A stretch of DNA of 16,249 bases from Clostridia bacterium (GCA_017629395.1 JAGBXH010000373.1:1-16249); one strand, 5' to 3'; positions 1 to 8,130 are shown, numbered from the stretch's first letter. A program made the numbers and translations. Notes: generated by a model not told the origin, from the sequence alone.

Positions 1-1
1 G

Positions 2-571
2 AAATTGATTTCCCTGATCACACAAAAGAATGCAGTCGGTATTGCAGCAATACTTGGTGTACAGCATCCGCTTGCGGTGTTGGTAAATTCCTACGCACCA
101 ATCACTCAGATGATTCCCTTACTGCAGGACATGCTGCCCGATATGCCTGCCGTTTGCGAGCTTGCAGAGATTGCGGACGTGCTCCACGCAATGGAGCTGG
201 ATGCGGGTGTATATCTTGATTTCTCGCTGATGCACTATTTTGGCTACTACAACGGCATTATTTTCAAGGGATATATTAAAGAAGTGCCTGTCGCCGTGCT
301 TTCGGGCGGACGCTATGATCCCCTTTTGGATCGGTTCGGCATGTCCTCGGCAGCGCTGGGGTTTGCCATTTATCTTGACTATATCCACCATACGGAGCTA
401 ATGCGCGATACGGATGCCTTGCTGATCTACTCGGAAGCGGACAAGCCTGCCGACGTAGCACGTGCTGTCAAATTGCTGACCAAGCAGGGCTACCTTGTGC
501 TGGCGGCACAAGCAAAGCCCGAAAATCGCAGCTTTATCAAAGTATTTGATATCAAGGAGGTGCTCGCATGA
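2..571 (+). CDS. hisZ: ATP phosphoribosyltransferase regulatory subunit HisZ, C-terminal part (5' end outside window)
   Basis: This frame is open from the left edge, so the start lies upstream; about 189 residues of a protein usually near 320-400 aa are seen. HisZ is a catalytically dead paralogue of histidyl-tRNA synthetase that assembles with short-form HisG and gives it activity and histidine feedback control. The visible part carries the class II synthetase core: a strand reading DFSLMHYFGYYNGIIFKGY, then LSGGRYDPLLDRFG, then AALGFAIYLD, equivalent to the motif 3 region of HisRS. The distal part (from about position 430) is a short alpha/beta tail. It overlaps hisG by four bases (ATGA) and the following protein is the short HisG type, so HisZ is favoured over a true HisRS. 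Confidence is high for the family. Confidence 0.9.
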   Translation, partial: KLISLITQKNAVGIAAILGVQHPLAVLVNSYAPITQMIPLLQDMLPDMPAVCELAEIADVLHAMELDAGVYLDFSLMHYFGYYNGIIFKGYIKEVPVAVLSGGRYDPLLDRFGMSSAALGFAIYLDYIHHTELMRDTDALLIYSEADKPADVARAVKLLTKQGYLVLAAQAKPENRSFIKVFDIKEVLA

Positions 572-1185
572 TCAGAATTGCATTACCCAAGGGCAGACTT
601 GGCGACAAGGTTCTTGCGCAATTTGAGGCAGCGGGTTACGCTTGCCCCGAGATCCATACGCCCTCCAGAAAGCTTGTATTTTCCACCGATGAGGTTTCAT
701 ACTTCTATGTCAAGCCCTCCGACGTGCCGATCTACGTGGAACGCGGTGTTGCAGACATCGGTGTTGCAGGCAGCGACATTCTCATGGAATATGAGCCGGA
801 CGTGTATTCCCTGCTCGATCTCGGTATTGGCAAATGCCGTATCTGCGTAGCTGCCAAAGCAGAATTTGAAGACGATTACGGACGCCCCTTACGCGTGGCG
901 ACCAAATTCAAAAACGTGGCTTCCAAGTATTACAGCTCGCTTGGCAGAACCATTGATATCATCAAGCTCAACGGCTCTATTGAGCTTGCTCCCATTCTCG
1001 GACTTTCAGACGTCATCGTAGATATCGTGGAAACCGGTACCACACTCAAAGAAAACGGACTTGTTGTCAAGGAGGAGATCGCTCCCATCAGCGCAAGGCT
1101 GATTGCCAACAAAACCTCTTACAAATTCAACAGCGCGCAGATTACTGATCTGCAAAAAAAGCTGCAGGAGCAAAGAAAGGACTAA
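568..1185 (+). CDS. hisG: ATP phosphoribosyltransferase catalytic subunit HisG, short form
   Basis: HisG catalyses the first committed step of histidine synthesis, condensing ATP with PRPP to phosphoribosyl-ATP in the cytoplasm. The protein is 205 aa, the length of the short HisG class that lacks the C-terminal regulatory domain and depends on HisZ. It opens with IALPKGRLGD, has a central GSDILMEYEPDVYSLLDLG segment, and carries the phosphoribosyl-binding loop DIVETGTTLKENGL from about residue 152. The start ATG overlaps the hisZ stop as ATGA and is preceded by AAGGAGG at 554-560, seven bases upstream. The stop lies four bases before the hisD start. HisZ and HisG next to each other fit a hetero-octameric enzyme made in matched amounts. 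Confidence 0.96.
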   Translation: MIRIALPKGRLGDKVLAQFEAAGYACPEIHTPSRKLVFSTDEVSYFYVKPSDVPIYVERGVADIGVAGSDILMEYEPDVYSLLDLGIGKCRICVAAKAEFEDDYGRPLRVATKFKNVASKYYSSLGRTIDIIKLNGSIELAPILGLSDVIVDIVETGTTLKENGLVVKEEIAPISARLIANKTSYKFNSAQITDLQKKLQEQRKD

Positions 1186-1189
1186 GGTC

Positions 1190-2467
1190 ATGATTCGCAT
1201 ATACGATTTCAACGCGGTCTCTGACGAGGAAATATTCAACCGTTCAGAGGACGCCTTCAACGTTCAGGACGCAGTAACGGACATTATCGCAACCGTCAAA
1301 GCACAAAAGGATACTGCGTTGCTGGCTTATACGGAAAAATTTGACAAGGTCAAGCTTGATGCGCTGCAGGTTTCTGAGCAAGAAATCGCACAGGCATTTG
1401 CGGACAGCGATCCCGAATTCATCCGCATCATGCGCGACGCAGCTGCAAACATTGAAGCATATCATAAAAATCAGGTGCGTCAGGGCTTTGAGATCAAGAA
1501 GGAAGGCGGCATTGTGCTTGGTCAGAAGATCACGCCCCTGGCAAAGGTTGGTATTTACGTCCCGGGCGGTACTGCTGCTTATCCCTCCACCGTGCTAATG
1601 AACAGTATTCCCGCCAAGCTTGCGGGCGTGGGCGAGATCGTCATGGTCACGCCTCCCATGCGTGACGGACGCGTCAATCCCGCTATCCTTTGCGCGGCAA
1701 AGATTGCAGGCGTGGACAAGATCTTCAAGATCGGCGGTGCGCAGGCGGTAGCGGCTTTGGCATACGGTACTGAGTCTGTTCCGGCTGTAGACAAAATCGT
1801 CGGCCCCGGTAACGCATTCGTAGCGGAAGCAAAGCGTCAGGTTTACGGCAAGGTTGCAATTGATATGATCGCGGGTCCCTCCGAGATTCTTGTACTGGCA
1901 GACGGCAGATCCAATCCCGCATTCGTGGCTGCTGACCTGCTTTCCCAGGCAGAACACGACAAAATGGCAAGTGCGGTGCTTGTGACCGACAGCGTGCAGC
2001 TTGCTCTTGCAGTACAAGCAGAGGTGGAGCGCCAGCTCTCCATTCTGCCCCGTAAGCAGATCGCACGCCCCTCTATTGATAACTTCGGCAAGATCATTGT
2101 TTGCGCAGACCTGTGGCAAGGCATTGAGGTTGCCAACCGCATAGCTCCCGAACACCTTGAAATCTGCGTGGACAATCCCTTTGATTATTTAGATAAGATT
2201 GAAAACGCGGGTTCGGTTTTCCTTGGCAGATACTGCCCCGAGGCGCTGGGCGATTATTACGCAGGTACCAACCACACCCTGCCCACAAGCGGCACGGCAA
2301 AATTCTCCAGTCCCTTGTCGGTTGACGATTTTATCAAGAAGATCTCCTATACCTACTACGACCGCAACGCTATACAGAAAGCGGCGCCCGACATTGCAGT
2401 GTTTGCTCGCAAGGAAGGACTTGAAGCACACGCAAGAAGCGCTGAGATCAGGTTGAGCGATGAGTAA
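1190..2467 (+). CDS. hisD: Histidinol dehydrogenase HisD
   Basis: HisD is a zinc enzyme that carries out the last two oxidations, L-histidinol to histidinal to L-histidine, using two NAD+. From the ATG at 1190 it is 425 aa, typical for the family. The expected residues are all present when compared with E. coli HisD: Q253 and H256 (LLSQAEHD), the E321/H322 acid-base pair (APEHLEI), D355 (ALGDYYAGTNHTLPT) and H414 (EAHARSAEIR). The frame stays open upstream to 1103 inside hisG, but that extension is the overlap with hisG and is not family-like. GAAAGGA just before 1182 supports 1190. The 3' end overlaps hisC by eight bases, so the two are probably translationally coupled. Confidence 0.97.
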   Translation: MIRIYDFNAVSDEEIFNRSEDAFNVQDAVTDIIATVKAQKDTALLAYTEKFDKVKLDALQVSEQEIAQAFADSDPEFIRIMRDAAANIEAYHKNQVRQGFEIKKEGGIVLGQKITPLAKVGIYVPGGTAAYPSTVLMNSIPAKLAGVGEIVMVTPPMRDGRVNPAILCAAKIAGVDKIFKIGGAQAVAALAYGTESVPAVDKIVGPGNAFVAEAKRQVYGKVAIDMIAGPSEILVLADGRSNPAFVAADLLSQAEHDKMASAVLVTDSVQLALAVQAEVERQLSILPRKQIARPSIDNFGKIIVCADLWQGIEVANRIAPEHLEICVDNPFDYLDKIENAGSVFLGRYCPEALGDYYAGTNHTLPTSGTAKFSSPLSVDDFIKKISYTYYDRNAIQKAAPDIAVFARKEGLEAHARSAEIRLSDE

Positions 2468-3515
2468 GTATTTCTCCCGTAAGCCGGGTGAGCTTAAGGC
2501 ATACGTGCCCGGTGAACAGCCCAGAAACGTGCAGCAGCTTATCAAGCTCAACACCAACGAATCTCCCTTACCTCCCGCGCCCGAGGTCATAGATGCTGTA
2601 GCGGCTGCAGCCCAGAAGGCAAACCTATATTGCGATCCCACCATGTTCAAGCTGCGCGAGGATCTTGCAAGCATTTACGGCTATACACCCGATCATTTTA
2701 CGTTGGGTAACGGCTCGGACGAGCTTTTGTCCTTTGCTTTCCTTGCGTTTTGCAACAAAGAGATCGGTGTTGCATACGCAGATATCACCTACGGCTTTTA
2801 TAGCGTGCTATCCCGTCTGTATGCAACGGATACCAAAATCATACCGCTGGATGCACAGTATTGCATCAACCCCTATGATTATTCAGCGTTAGGCAGAACG
2901 ATTTTCATTGCCAACCCCAACGCTCCCACCGGCATTGCGCTGACGCGCGCGCAGATTGAGGGTGTCCTGCAAGCCAACCCCGATAACGTGGTGGTCATTG
3001 ACCAGGCATACGTGGATTTTGGTGCGGAGTGCGCGATCCCCTTGGTGAAAAAATACGACAATTTGCTTGTGATCAACACCTTTTCCAAATCCCGTAGCTT
3101 TGCAGGCGGCAGAGTGGGTTTTGCAGTAGCTCAGCCCGAGCTGATTGCGAACTTGGAAACCATTCGTAATTCCATCAATCCTTATAACGTAAACTCGCTC
3201 TCACAGGCTGCAGCGCACGCCATTTTGCAGCATAATGACTATTACATGCAGAATTGCAGCGTCATCGCGCAAAACCGCGCATATCTGACAAAACAGCTGG
3301 ATGCGCTGGGCTTTACCACGCTTCCCTCCATGACCAATTTCGTATTTACCAGACATCCTGCTATCTCGGGCGAGCAGCTGTATCTGCAGCTCAAGCAGCG
3401 CGCCATTTTGGTACGCTACTTCGACTCTCCCCGACTTCGCGACTTCTGCCGCATCACGATAGGCACACGCGAGCAGGTTGATGCTCTGTTGGATGCGATC
3501 AGATCCATCCTTTGA
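2460..3515 (+). CDS. hisC: Histidinol-phosphate aminotransferase HisC
   Basis: HisC is a PLP-dependent class I/II aminotransferase that converts imidazole-acetol phosphate plus glutamate to L-histidinol phosphate. It is 351 aa, as expected. Visible landmarks are the N-terminal substrate-binding stretch LNTNESPLPPAPEV, GNGSDELL for the PLP phosphate, NPNAPTG with the PLP-ring asparagine, DQAYVDF with the Asp-Tyr pair, the Schiff-base lysine K210 in NTFSKSRSFAGGRVGF, and the C-terminal FCRITIGTREQ arginine that binds the carboxylate. The start lies within the end of hisD (8-base overlap) with only a weak ribosome binding site, consistent with re-initiation. Some HisC enzymes also transaminate aromatic keto acids; the operon position makes histidine synthesis the main role. 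Confidence 0.96.
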   Translation: MSKYFSRKPGELKAYVPGEQPRNVQQLIKLNTNESPLPPAPEVIDAVAAAAQKANLYCDPTMFKLREDLASIYGYTPDHFTLGNGSDELLSFAFLAFCNKEIGVAYADITYGFYSVLSRLYATDTKIIPLDAQYCINPYDYSALGRTIFIANPNAPTGIALTRAQIEGVLQANPDNVVVIDQAYVDFGAECAIPLVKKYDNLLVINTFSKSRSFAGGRVGFAVAQPELIANLETIRNSINPYNVNSLSQAAAHAILQHNDYYMQNCSVIAQNRAYLTKQLDALGFTTLPSMTNFVFTRHPAISGEQLYLQLKQRAILVRYFDSPRLRDFCRITIGTREQVDALLDAIRSIL

Positions 3516-3521
3516 AAGGAG
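3515..3521 (+). promoter_or_regulatory. Ribosome binding site fixing the hisB start
   Basis: AAAGGAG overlaps the last base of hisC and lies eight bases before ATG 3530. An in-frame TTG at 3512 sits before this site and would add six residues, so 3530 is preferred. Confidence 0.85.
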
Positions 3522-3529
3522 AACTATTC

Positions 3530-4117
3530 ATGAGATCCTGTGAAATTAACAGAAAGACCAATGAAACCGACATTACCCTTGCCTTAAATCTTGACGGCTC
3601 GGGCAGCTCTGAGATCAAGACCGATTGCGGGTTTCTCGCACATATGCTGACATTGTTTGCGCGCCACGGCGGCTTTGATCTGACCGTTTGCTGCAAGGGC
3701 GACAGCGAGGTGGATTTCCACCATACCGCAGAGGACATCGGTATTTGCCTCGGTCAGGCTTTTGCCAAGGCGCTTGGAGATTGCAAGGGCATTTACCGAT
3801 ACGGTGACATCATTCTGCCTATGGATGAAGCACTTATGCTTTGCGCAGTGGATATTTCGGGGCGCCCCTATCTTGGCTACAGCGTGGAAATCCCCGCTGC
3901 ACGCGTAGGTGACTTTGATACCGAGCTTGCTGAGGAATTCTGGTTAGCGTTCGTGCGTCACGCAGGCATGACGCTGCACTTCAGAATGCTTGCGGGCAAA
4001 AATTCGCACCACATTATTGAAGCGCAGTTCAAGGCAGCTGCACGCGTGCTTGCAAAGGCTTGCGCTGTTGATGCTGCAAAAGCAGACCAAATTCCTTCCA
4101 CAAAGGGTGTATTATGA
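3530..4117 (+). CDS. hisB: Imidazoleglycerol-phosphate dehydratase HisB (monofunctional)
   Basis: This enzyme dehydrates imidazole glycerol phosphate to imidazole-acetol phosphate and uses two manganese ions held by histidines and glutamates. From ATG 3530 it is 195 aa, the length of the monofunctional enzyme, so the N-terminal histidinol-phosphatase domain of enterobacterial HisB is absent. Diagnostic segments are RKTNETDI near the start, FLAHMLTLFARHGGFDL, DFHHTAEDIGICLGQA, KNSHHIIEAQFKAAARVL and the C-terminal PSTKGVL. The FLAHML segment has Ala where many homologues have Asp, but this position varies in Bacillota. The stop overlaps hisH as ATGA. Confidence 0.96.
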   Translation: MRSCEINRKTNETDITLALNLDGSGSSEIKTDCGFLAHMLTLFARHGGFDLTVCCKGDSEVDFHHTAEDIGICLGQAFAKALGDCKGIYRYGDIILPMDEALMLCAVDISGRPYLGYSVEIPAARVGDFDTELAEEFWLAFVRHAGMTLHFRMLAGKNSHHIIEAQFKAAARVLAKACAVDAAKADQIPSTKGVL

Positions 4118-4752
4118 TTACGATTATCGACTACGGCGTGGGAAATCTCTTTTCCCTTGCCTGCTCGTTTGAAAAGATTGGCGAAAAAGTTTGCATTACA
4201 TCCGACGCGCAAGCGATTTTGCAGGCAGAGCGCATTGTGTTGCCGGGTGTAGGCGCATTTGAAGACGCTGCAAACAAGCTTCGTCAGAGCGGACTTGATG
4301 CCATTGTCAAGCAAAAAGCGGCTTCAGGCACGCCCATCTTGGGTATTTGTCTTGGTATGCAGATGCTGTTTGACAAAAGCTTTGAATTTGGCGAACATGA
4401 GGGTCTTGGCTTGATTCCCGGTGTAGTTCGCCCCATCGCTCCCGTCATCGGCGACCTTAAAACTCCACAGATGGGATGGAATGCACTCATTTTCCCCAAA
4501 GACAAACCCAAGCATCCGATTTTCAAGTACGTGAATGAGGGAGATTACGTATATTTTGTGCATTCTTACGCTGCTATGCAGTGCGATGCTTCGGTCAGTG
4601 CTCTGACCGAGTACGGTGCACCTCTGACCGCTGCTGCATGCCGCGACAACGTGTGCGGAACACAGTTCCACCCCGAGAAGAGCGGACGCGTGGGACTTGA
4701 CATCCTGCGTGCGTTCTCGGAATTCGATCCCCAATCCCCAAAGGAGGCTTAA
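4114..4752 (+). CDS. hisH: Imidazole glycerol phosphate synthase glutaminase subunit HisH
   Basis: HisH is the class I glutamine amidotransferase half of IGP synthase. It hydrolyses glutamine and passes ammonia through the HisF barrel to PRFAR. It is 212 aa, slightly longer than the common 200 aa. The catalytic triad is C79 in GICLGMQML and H186/E188 in GTQFHPEKSG. The oxyanion-loop region VLPGVGAFEDA and the PQMGWN segment are typical of HisH. It begins with a four-base overlap with hisB, preceded by AAAGGGTG at 4102-4109. Its last codons contain the hisA ribosome binding site, so its translation end and hisA initiation are physically linked. hisA separates it from its partner hisF. Confidence 0.96.
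   Translation: MITIIDYGVGNLFSLACSFEKIGEKVCITSDAQAILQAERIVLPGVGAFEDAANKLRQSGLDAIVKQKAASGTPILGICLGMQMLFDKSFEFGEHEGLGLIPGVVRPIAPVIGDLKTPQMGWNALIFPKDKPKHPIFKYVNEGDYVYFVHSYAAMQCDASVSALTEYGAPLTAAACRDNVCGTQFHPEKSGRVGLDILRAFSEFDPQSPKEA
4741..4747 (+). promoter_or_regulatory. Ribosome binding site fixing the hisA start
   Basis: AAGGAGG lies in the last codons of hisH, nine bases before ATG 4757. The hisA frame is open upstream to 4697, but that start would lie before this site and would add 20 non-family residues. 4757 is therefore chosen. Confidence 0.88.
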
Positions 4753-4756
4753 ACGT

Positions 4757-5476
4757 ATGATACTTTTCCCTGCTATAGACCTCATTGGTGGTAAGGCGGT
4801 GCGCCTGACCAAGGGCGATTACGCACAGGTAACGGTTTACAACGACAATCCGGTTGCTGTTGCGCAGTCATTTGAGTCTGCGGGCTCAACACATATTCAC
4901 GTGGTTGATTTAGAAGGTGCACGCGACGGCACTACACCTAACTTTGAGACAGTATGCGCCATTATCAAAAATACTTCACTCAAATTAGAGATTGGCGGTG
5001 GCATCCGCGATATGCAGACCGTTGAAAAATACCTCAACGCAGGCGCGTTCCGAGTCATTCTCGGAACGGCTGCACTGACCGATCCCGATTTTCTCAAGGA
5101 TGCGGTTGCAAAATACGGTGATAAGATCGCTGTGGGAGCTGATCTGCGCGACGGCATGGTCGCAACGCACGGATGGCTGCAGACCTCGAGTGTGTCCGGT
5201 GAAGAGTTCATCCGTTCCATGCAAGAGATCGGCGTGCGCGTGATCATTTGCACCGACATTTCCAAGGACGGCGTCATGGGCGGCACAAACCGTTCGCTGT
5301 ATCAATCCCTGCAAGCCACGTTCCCGCAGATGTGCTTTACCGCATCGGGTGGCATTTCGGATATTGAAACCGTTAAGGTACTTGCCGATATGCACATGTA
5401 CGGTGCGATACTGGGCAAGGCTCTCTACACGGGCGCGATAGATCTTGCACAGGCTGTGCGGGAGGTGGCAGAATGA
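4757..5476 (+). CDS. hisA: ProFAR isomerase HisA
   Basis: HisA is a TIM barrel that performs the Amadori rearrangement of ProFAR to PRFAR. It is 239 aa from ATG 4757, the usual length. The catalytic aspartates are D8 in FPAIDLIGGKAVRL and D129 in VGADLRDG. The phosphate-binding glycines are visible in both halves (LEIGGGIRD and TASGGISD), along with the repeated half-barrel DISKDGVMGGTN. It begins four bases after the hisH stop and overlaps hisF by ATGA. HisA and HisF are ancient paralogues. The FPAIDLIGGK start and the lack of CLDVKDGRVVKG distinguish this one from HisF. PriA-like dual HisA/TrpF enzymes are mainly actinobacterial, so a plain HisA is assumed. Confidence 0.96.
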   Translation: MILFPAIDLIGGKAVRLTKGDYAQVTVYNDNPVAVAQSFESAGSTHIHVVDLEGARDGTTPNFETVCAIIKNTSLKLEIGGGIRDMQTVEKYLNAGAFRVILGTAALTDPDFLKDAVAKYGDKIAVGADLRDGMVATHGWLQTSSVSGEEFIRSMQEIGVRVIICTDISKDGVMGGTNRSLYQSLQATFPQMCFTASGGISDIETVKVLADMHMYGAILGKALYTGAIDLAQAVREVAE

Positions 5477-6231
5477 TCACAAAACGCATTATCCCCTGCC
5501 TGGACGTTAAGGATGGCAGAGTGGTCAAGGGCGTCAACTTTGCGGGACTGCGCGACGTCAATTCTCCTGTAGAGCTTGCCAAATTCTACAGCGATAATGG
5601 TGCTGACGAGCTTGTTTTTTATGATATAGCGGCATCTGCGGCAGATCGTGCCCTGTTTACCGATATTTTAACAGAGACCGCCAGAAACGTTTTTATTCCG
5701 CTTACGGTGGGCGGCGGCATCAATACGCTTGCCGACTTTGAGCGCGTGCTCTCTTGCGGAGCGGACAAGGTCAGCGTCAATACAGGTGCTATCAAGAATC
5801 CAGATCTGATCTATGACGCAGCACGCCGATATGGCAGCCAATGCGTTGTGCTTTCCGCCGATATCAAGCGCGTGGACGGCACCTTCCGTATTTTTGCCAA
5901 GGGAGGACGCGAAAACACAGGCATTGAAGCCCTGGAATGGGTCAGACGCGCAGAGCAAAACGGTGCGGGCGAGATCGTGGTCAATTCCATTGACACCGAT
6001 GGCGTCAAGCAGGGCTTTGACCTGGAAATGCTGCAAGCGGTATGCGATACCGTCAAGATCCCCGTGATTGCATCGGGCGGCGCAGGTAGCGTGCAGGACT
6101 TTGTTACCCTTTTCAAAACCGTACCCGGTGTTGATGCAGGACTTGCCGCATCGGTATTCCATTTCGGAGAAATTAAAATCCCCTCGCTCAAGGCAGAGCT
6201 TGCCGAGCAAGGGGTCATCGTGAGGTTATAA
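5473..6231 (+). CDS. hisF: Imidazole glycerol phosphate synthase cyclase subunit HisF
   Basis: HisF is the (beta/alpha)8 cyclase half of IGP synthase. It uses ammonia delivered from HisH to turn PRFAR into imidazole glycerol phosphate and AICAR; AICAR returns to purine synthesis. It is 252 aa, exactly as expected. The acid/base pair is D11 in IIPCLDVKDGRVVKGVNF and D130 in VVLSADIKRVDG. The two phosphate sites are TVGGGI and ASGGAGS, and NSIDTDGVKQGFD is a signature of the C-terminal half. The start codon overlaps the hisA stop and is preceded by GGGAGGTG. The stop is one base from hisIE. Confidence 0.97.
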   Translation: MITKRIIPCLDVKDGRVVKGVNFAGLRDVNSPVELAKFYSDNGADELVFYDIAASAADRALFTDILTETARNVFIPLTVGGGINTLADFERVLSCGADKVSVNTGAIKNPDLIYDAARRYGSQCVVLSADIKRVDGTFRIFAKGGRENTGIEALEWVRRAEQNGAGEIVVNSIDTDGVKQGFDLEMLQAVCDTVKIPVIASGGAGSVQDFVTLFKTVPGVDAGLAASVFHFGEIKIPSLKAELAEQGVIVRL

Positions 6232-6232
6232 A

Positions 6233-6880
6233 ATGATTGAAATAAAGGATTTGAAATTTGATCAGAACGGACTCATCCCCGCAATCGTAGTGGATGCAAC
6301 CGACGGCAAGGTACTCATGCTTGCCTATATGAACGCTGAAAGCTTACAGATCACCATGGACGAAGGCACTACCTGCTTTTGGTCGCGCTCCAGACAAGAG
6401 CTTTGGAGAAAGGGCGAGACCTCGGGCAACCGCCAGCACGTGCTGTGCATCAAGGCGGACTGTGACCGCGATACCCTGACCGTACTTGTTAATAAGGATG
6501 GCCCCGCATGCCACACGGGCGCAGAGACCTGCTTTAACGATCTTGTTTACACAAGCGGCACCGAAGAGCCGTTCTCTCTTAAAACGCTGGAGGCGCTGCT
6601 TGCCGACAGACGCGAAAAGATGCCCGAGGGCTCTTATACCACCTATCTGTTTGCCAAGGGCATGGACAAGATCCTCAAAAAGGTGGGCGAGGAATCCACC
6701 GAGGTCATCATTGCGGGTAAGAATCAGGATAAGGCGGAAGCCATTTACGAGATAGCAGACCTTGCCTACCACGTCATGGTCATGATGAATGAAATGGGCA
6801 TCTCGGTCGACGAGGTCAAGGCAGAGCTTGCGTCCAGACACATTATTGACCATAAGGTAAAGCAGGAGAAAATGAAATAA
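6233..6880 (+). CDS. hisI: Bifunctional phosphoribosyl-AMP cyclohydrolase / phosphoribosyl-ATP pyrophosphatase HisIE
   Basis: This fused enzyme does steps two and three of the pathway: hydrolysis of PR-ATP to PR-AMP, and opening of the adenine ring to ProFAR. It is 215 aa. Residues 1 to about 110 are the zinc/magnesium cyclohydrolase, with FWSRSRQELWRKGETSGN, the metal cluster DCDRD (D76, C77, D78, D80), and C93 and C100 as further zinc ligands. Residues about 115 to 205 are the MazG-like all-helical pyrophosphatase, with SYTTYLF, the acidic helix GEESTEVIIAGK (E153, E154, E157) and EIADLAYH. It begins one base after hisF with a modest GAGG site at 6222-6225. It is the last gene of the operon, with a hairpin terminator starting three bases after the stop. 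Confidence 0.96.
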   Translation: MIEIKDLKFDQNGLIPAIVVDATDGKVLMLAYMNAESLQITMDEGTTCFWSRSRQELWRKGETSGNRQHVLCIKADCDRDTLTVLVNKDGPACHTGAETCFNDLVYTSGTEEPFSLKTLEALLADRREKMPEGSYTTYLFAKGMDKILKKVGEESTEVIIAGKNQDKAEAIYEIADLAYHVMVMMNEMGISVDEVKAELASRHIIDHKVKQEKMK

Positions 6881-6882
6881 CA

Positions 6883-6918
6883 AAAATCCCAACAGGATCT
6901 AAAACCTGTTGGGATTTT
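6883..6918. terminator. Bidirectional rho-independent terminator between hisIE and the GH109-like gene
   Basis: AAAATCCCAACAGG pairs perfectly with CCTGTTGGGATTTT (14-bp stem, 8-base loop at 6897-6904). A T-rich run follows on both strands: TTTTATTT on + and TTTTTG on -. It lies between convergent stops at 6880 and 6926, so it can end transcription from either side. Confidence 0.93.
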
Positions 6919-6925
6919 ATTTCAG

Positions 6926-8125
6926 TTAGATTCTCTCACAAAACGCACCGTTGGTAAAGTCCGGGAAATCGACGGGGGCGCCGCCCTTGGCAATAGACAT
7001 TTCGGACAGCGGGGTGACAGCCATCCATGCTGCTGCGTCGTAGACGTCAATGGGGCAAGGCGTACCGTTGCGGACTGCCTCGATAAATGCGTCGTAAACC
7101 AAGCCGTCCATGCCGCCGTGGCCGCCGCGCAAGCCTTCCTTGAGATACTTCTCCCAAACGGGATGCTCGTACTTCTCCAGGTACTTTTCGGCGTTATTCC
7201 AATTCTTGCTCCAGCACCAATGATCTTCGGGAGTGAAATCAGAATCCAGATAAATCGAGTTATTATCCTCCATATACATACCCAGCGTGCCGCGCACGGT
7301 AAATCTGCGGCTGTAGGCTCTGGGCAGCGTGGTATCCAGGCTGAGCGTAATAGTCTCGCCGTTTGCGCATTTGATAACGGTGGTAACTACGTCACCCTGC
7401 GCAAAGCTTGCGGTCTGCAGCGCGGGATTGACGTTATCATGCTGCTTTGCATATTCGTTCATGCCGCGCGACTTGCTAGCCACGGAAACAAGTGACAAAA
7501 AGCGGTTGCCGCGGTTGATATCCAGAATCTGTGCGATGGGTCCAAGCTCGTGCGTGGGATAGTTCTCGCAGTTTCTGTGCAGATAATTACGGAGTCTGTA
7601 GTGTCTGTTCTCCTTGCCGAACGCGATCTCATCACGCAGATCGTGACAATAACCGCCCTCGCAATGCACGATCTCACCAAACAGCCCCTGCTTGATCATA
7701 TTCATGACCATCATCTCGATTCTGCCGTAGCAGCAGTTTTCAAGGAACATAAAGGGTGTTCCGGTCTGCTCATAGGTGCGCACCAAATCCCAGCATTGAT
7801 CGATGGAGTAAGCACCACCAACCTCCATGCCAACTGCAATGCCCTTTTGCATTGCTTCAATGGCGATCGGCACGTGAGATTCCCAAGAAGAAAGAATCAT
7901 CACGGCATCCGCAAGATCCTTATTAAGCACGTCATGCCAATTCGTGCTTGCAAAAGGTGCAGGCTGACCATGGCGTACAACCGCATCCACGCCCCATTTT
8001 ACTCTGTCTTCGTACGTGTCGCATACTGCGGTCACAACCATATTATCCATGTCTAACAGACAATGCTCCATCATATACTGACCGCGGCAGCCGATGCCCA
8101 CGACCGCGACTCTAACCTTTTCCAT
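6926..8125 (-). CDS. GH109-like Gfo/Idh/MocA family protein (putative NAD-dependent glycosidase)
   Basis: This 399-aa protein has an N-terminal Rossmann fold (VAVVGIGCRG, residues 7-15) and a Gfo/Idh/MocA C-terminal sheet. It lacks the Glu-Lys-Pro motif of ordinary dehydrogenases, showing EVGGA at residues 101-105 where GH109 enzymes have a similar EVP segment. Other GH109-like segments are FLENCCYGR, LFGEIVHCEGGYCHDLR, NYPTHELGPIAQILDINRG, GHGGMDGLVYDAF and PIDVYDAAAWMAVTPLSE. E129, Y159, H161, Y189 and H192 appear to match the active site of the alpha-N-acetylgalactosaminidase prototype, compared from memory. That family uses tightly bound NAD+ for a redox-elimination mechanism that cleaves glycosides. 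No signal peptide is seen, so it is probably cytoplasmic. The start at 8125 is chosen because GGAGGT precedes it; the frame stays open to 8170. The substrate is unknown, and an inactive or differently specific relative is possible. Confidence 0.82.
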   Translation of the reverse strand: MEKVRVAVVGIGCRGQYMMEHCLLDMDNMVVTAVCDTYEDRVKWGVDAVVRHGQPAPFASTNWHDVLNKDLADAVMILSSWESHVPIAIEAMQKGIAVGMEVGGAYSIDQCWDLVRTYEQTGTPFMFLENCCYGRIEMMVMNMIKQGLFGEIVHCEGGYCHDLRDEIAFGKENRHYRLRNYLHRNCENYPTHELGPIAQILDINRGNRFLSLVSVASKSRGMNEYAKQHDNVNPALQTASFAQGDVVTTVIKCANGETITLSLDTTLPRAYSRRFTVRGTLGMYMEDNNSIYLDSDFTPEDHWCWSKNWNNAEKYLEKYEHPVWEKYLKEGLRGGHGGMDGLVYDAFIEAVRNGTPCPIDVYDAAAWMAVTPLSEMSIAKGGAPVDFPDFTNGAFCERI

Positions 8126-8130
8126 AAATG

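Noticed and set aside
1103..1189. Upstream extension of hisD, and similar longer starts for hisB (3512), hisA (4697), the GH109-like gene (8170) and oxidoreductase B (12130)
   Set aside because: Each adds non-family residues, lies before a good ribosome binding site, and reads through a neighbouring gene or promoter.
1595..2155. 186-codon minus-strand open frame opposite hisD
   Set aside because: hisD has all its catalytic residues in the sense frame. The antisense product is Cys- and His-rich and matches nothing recognisable.
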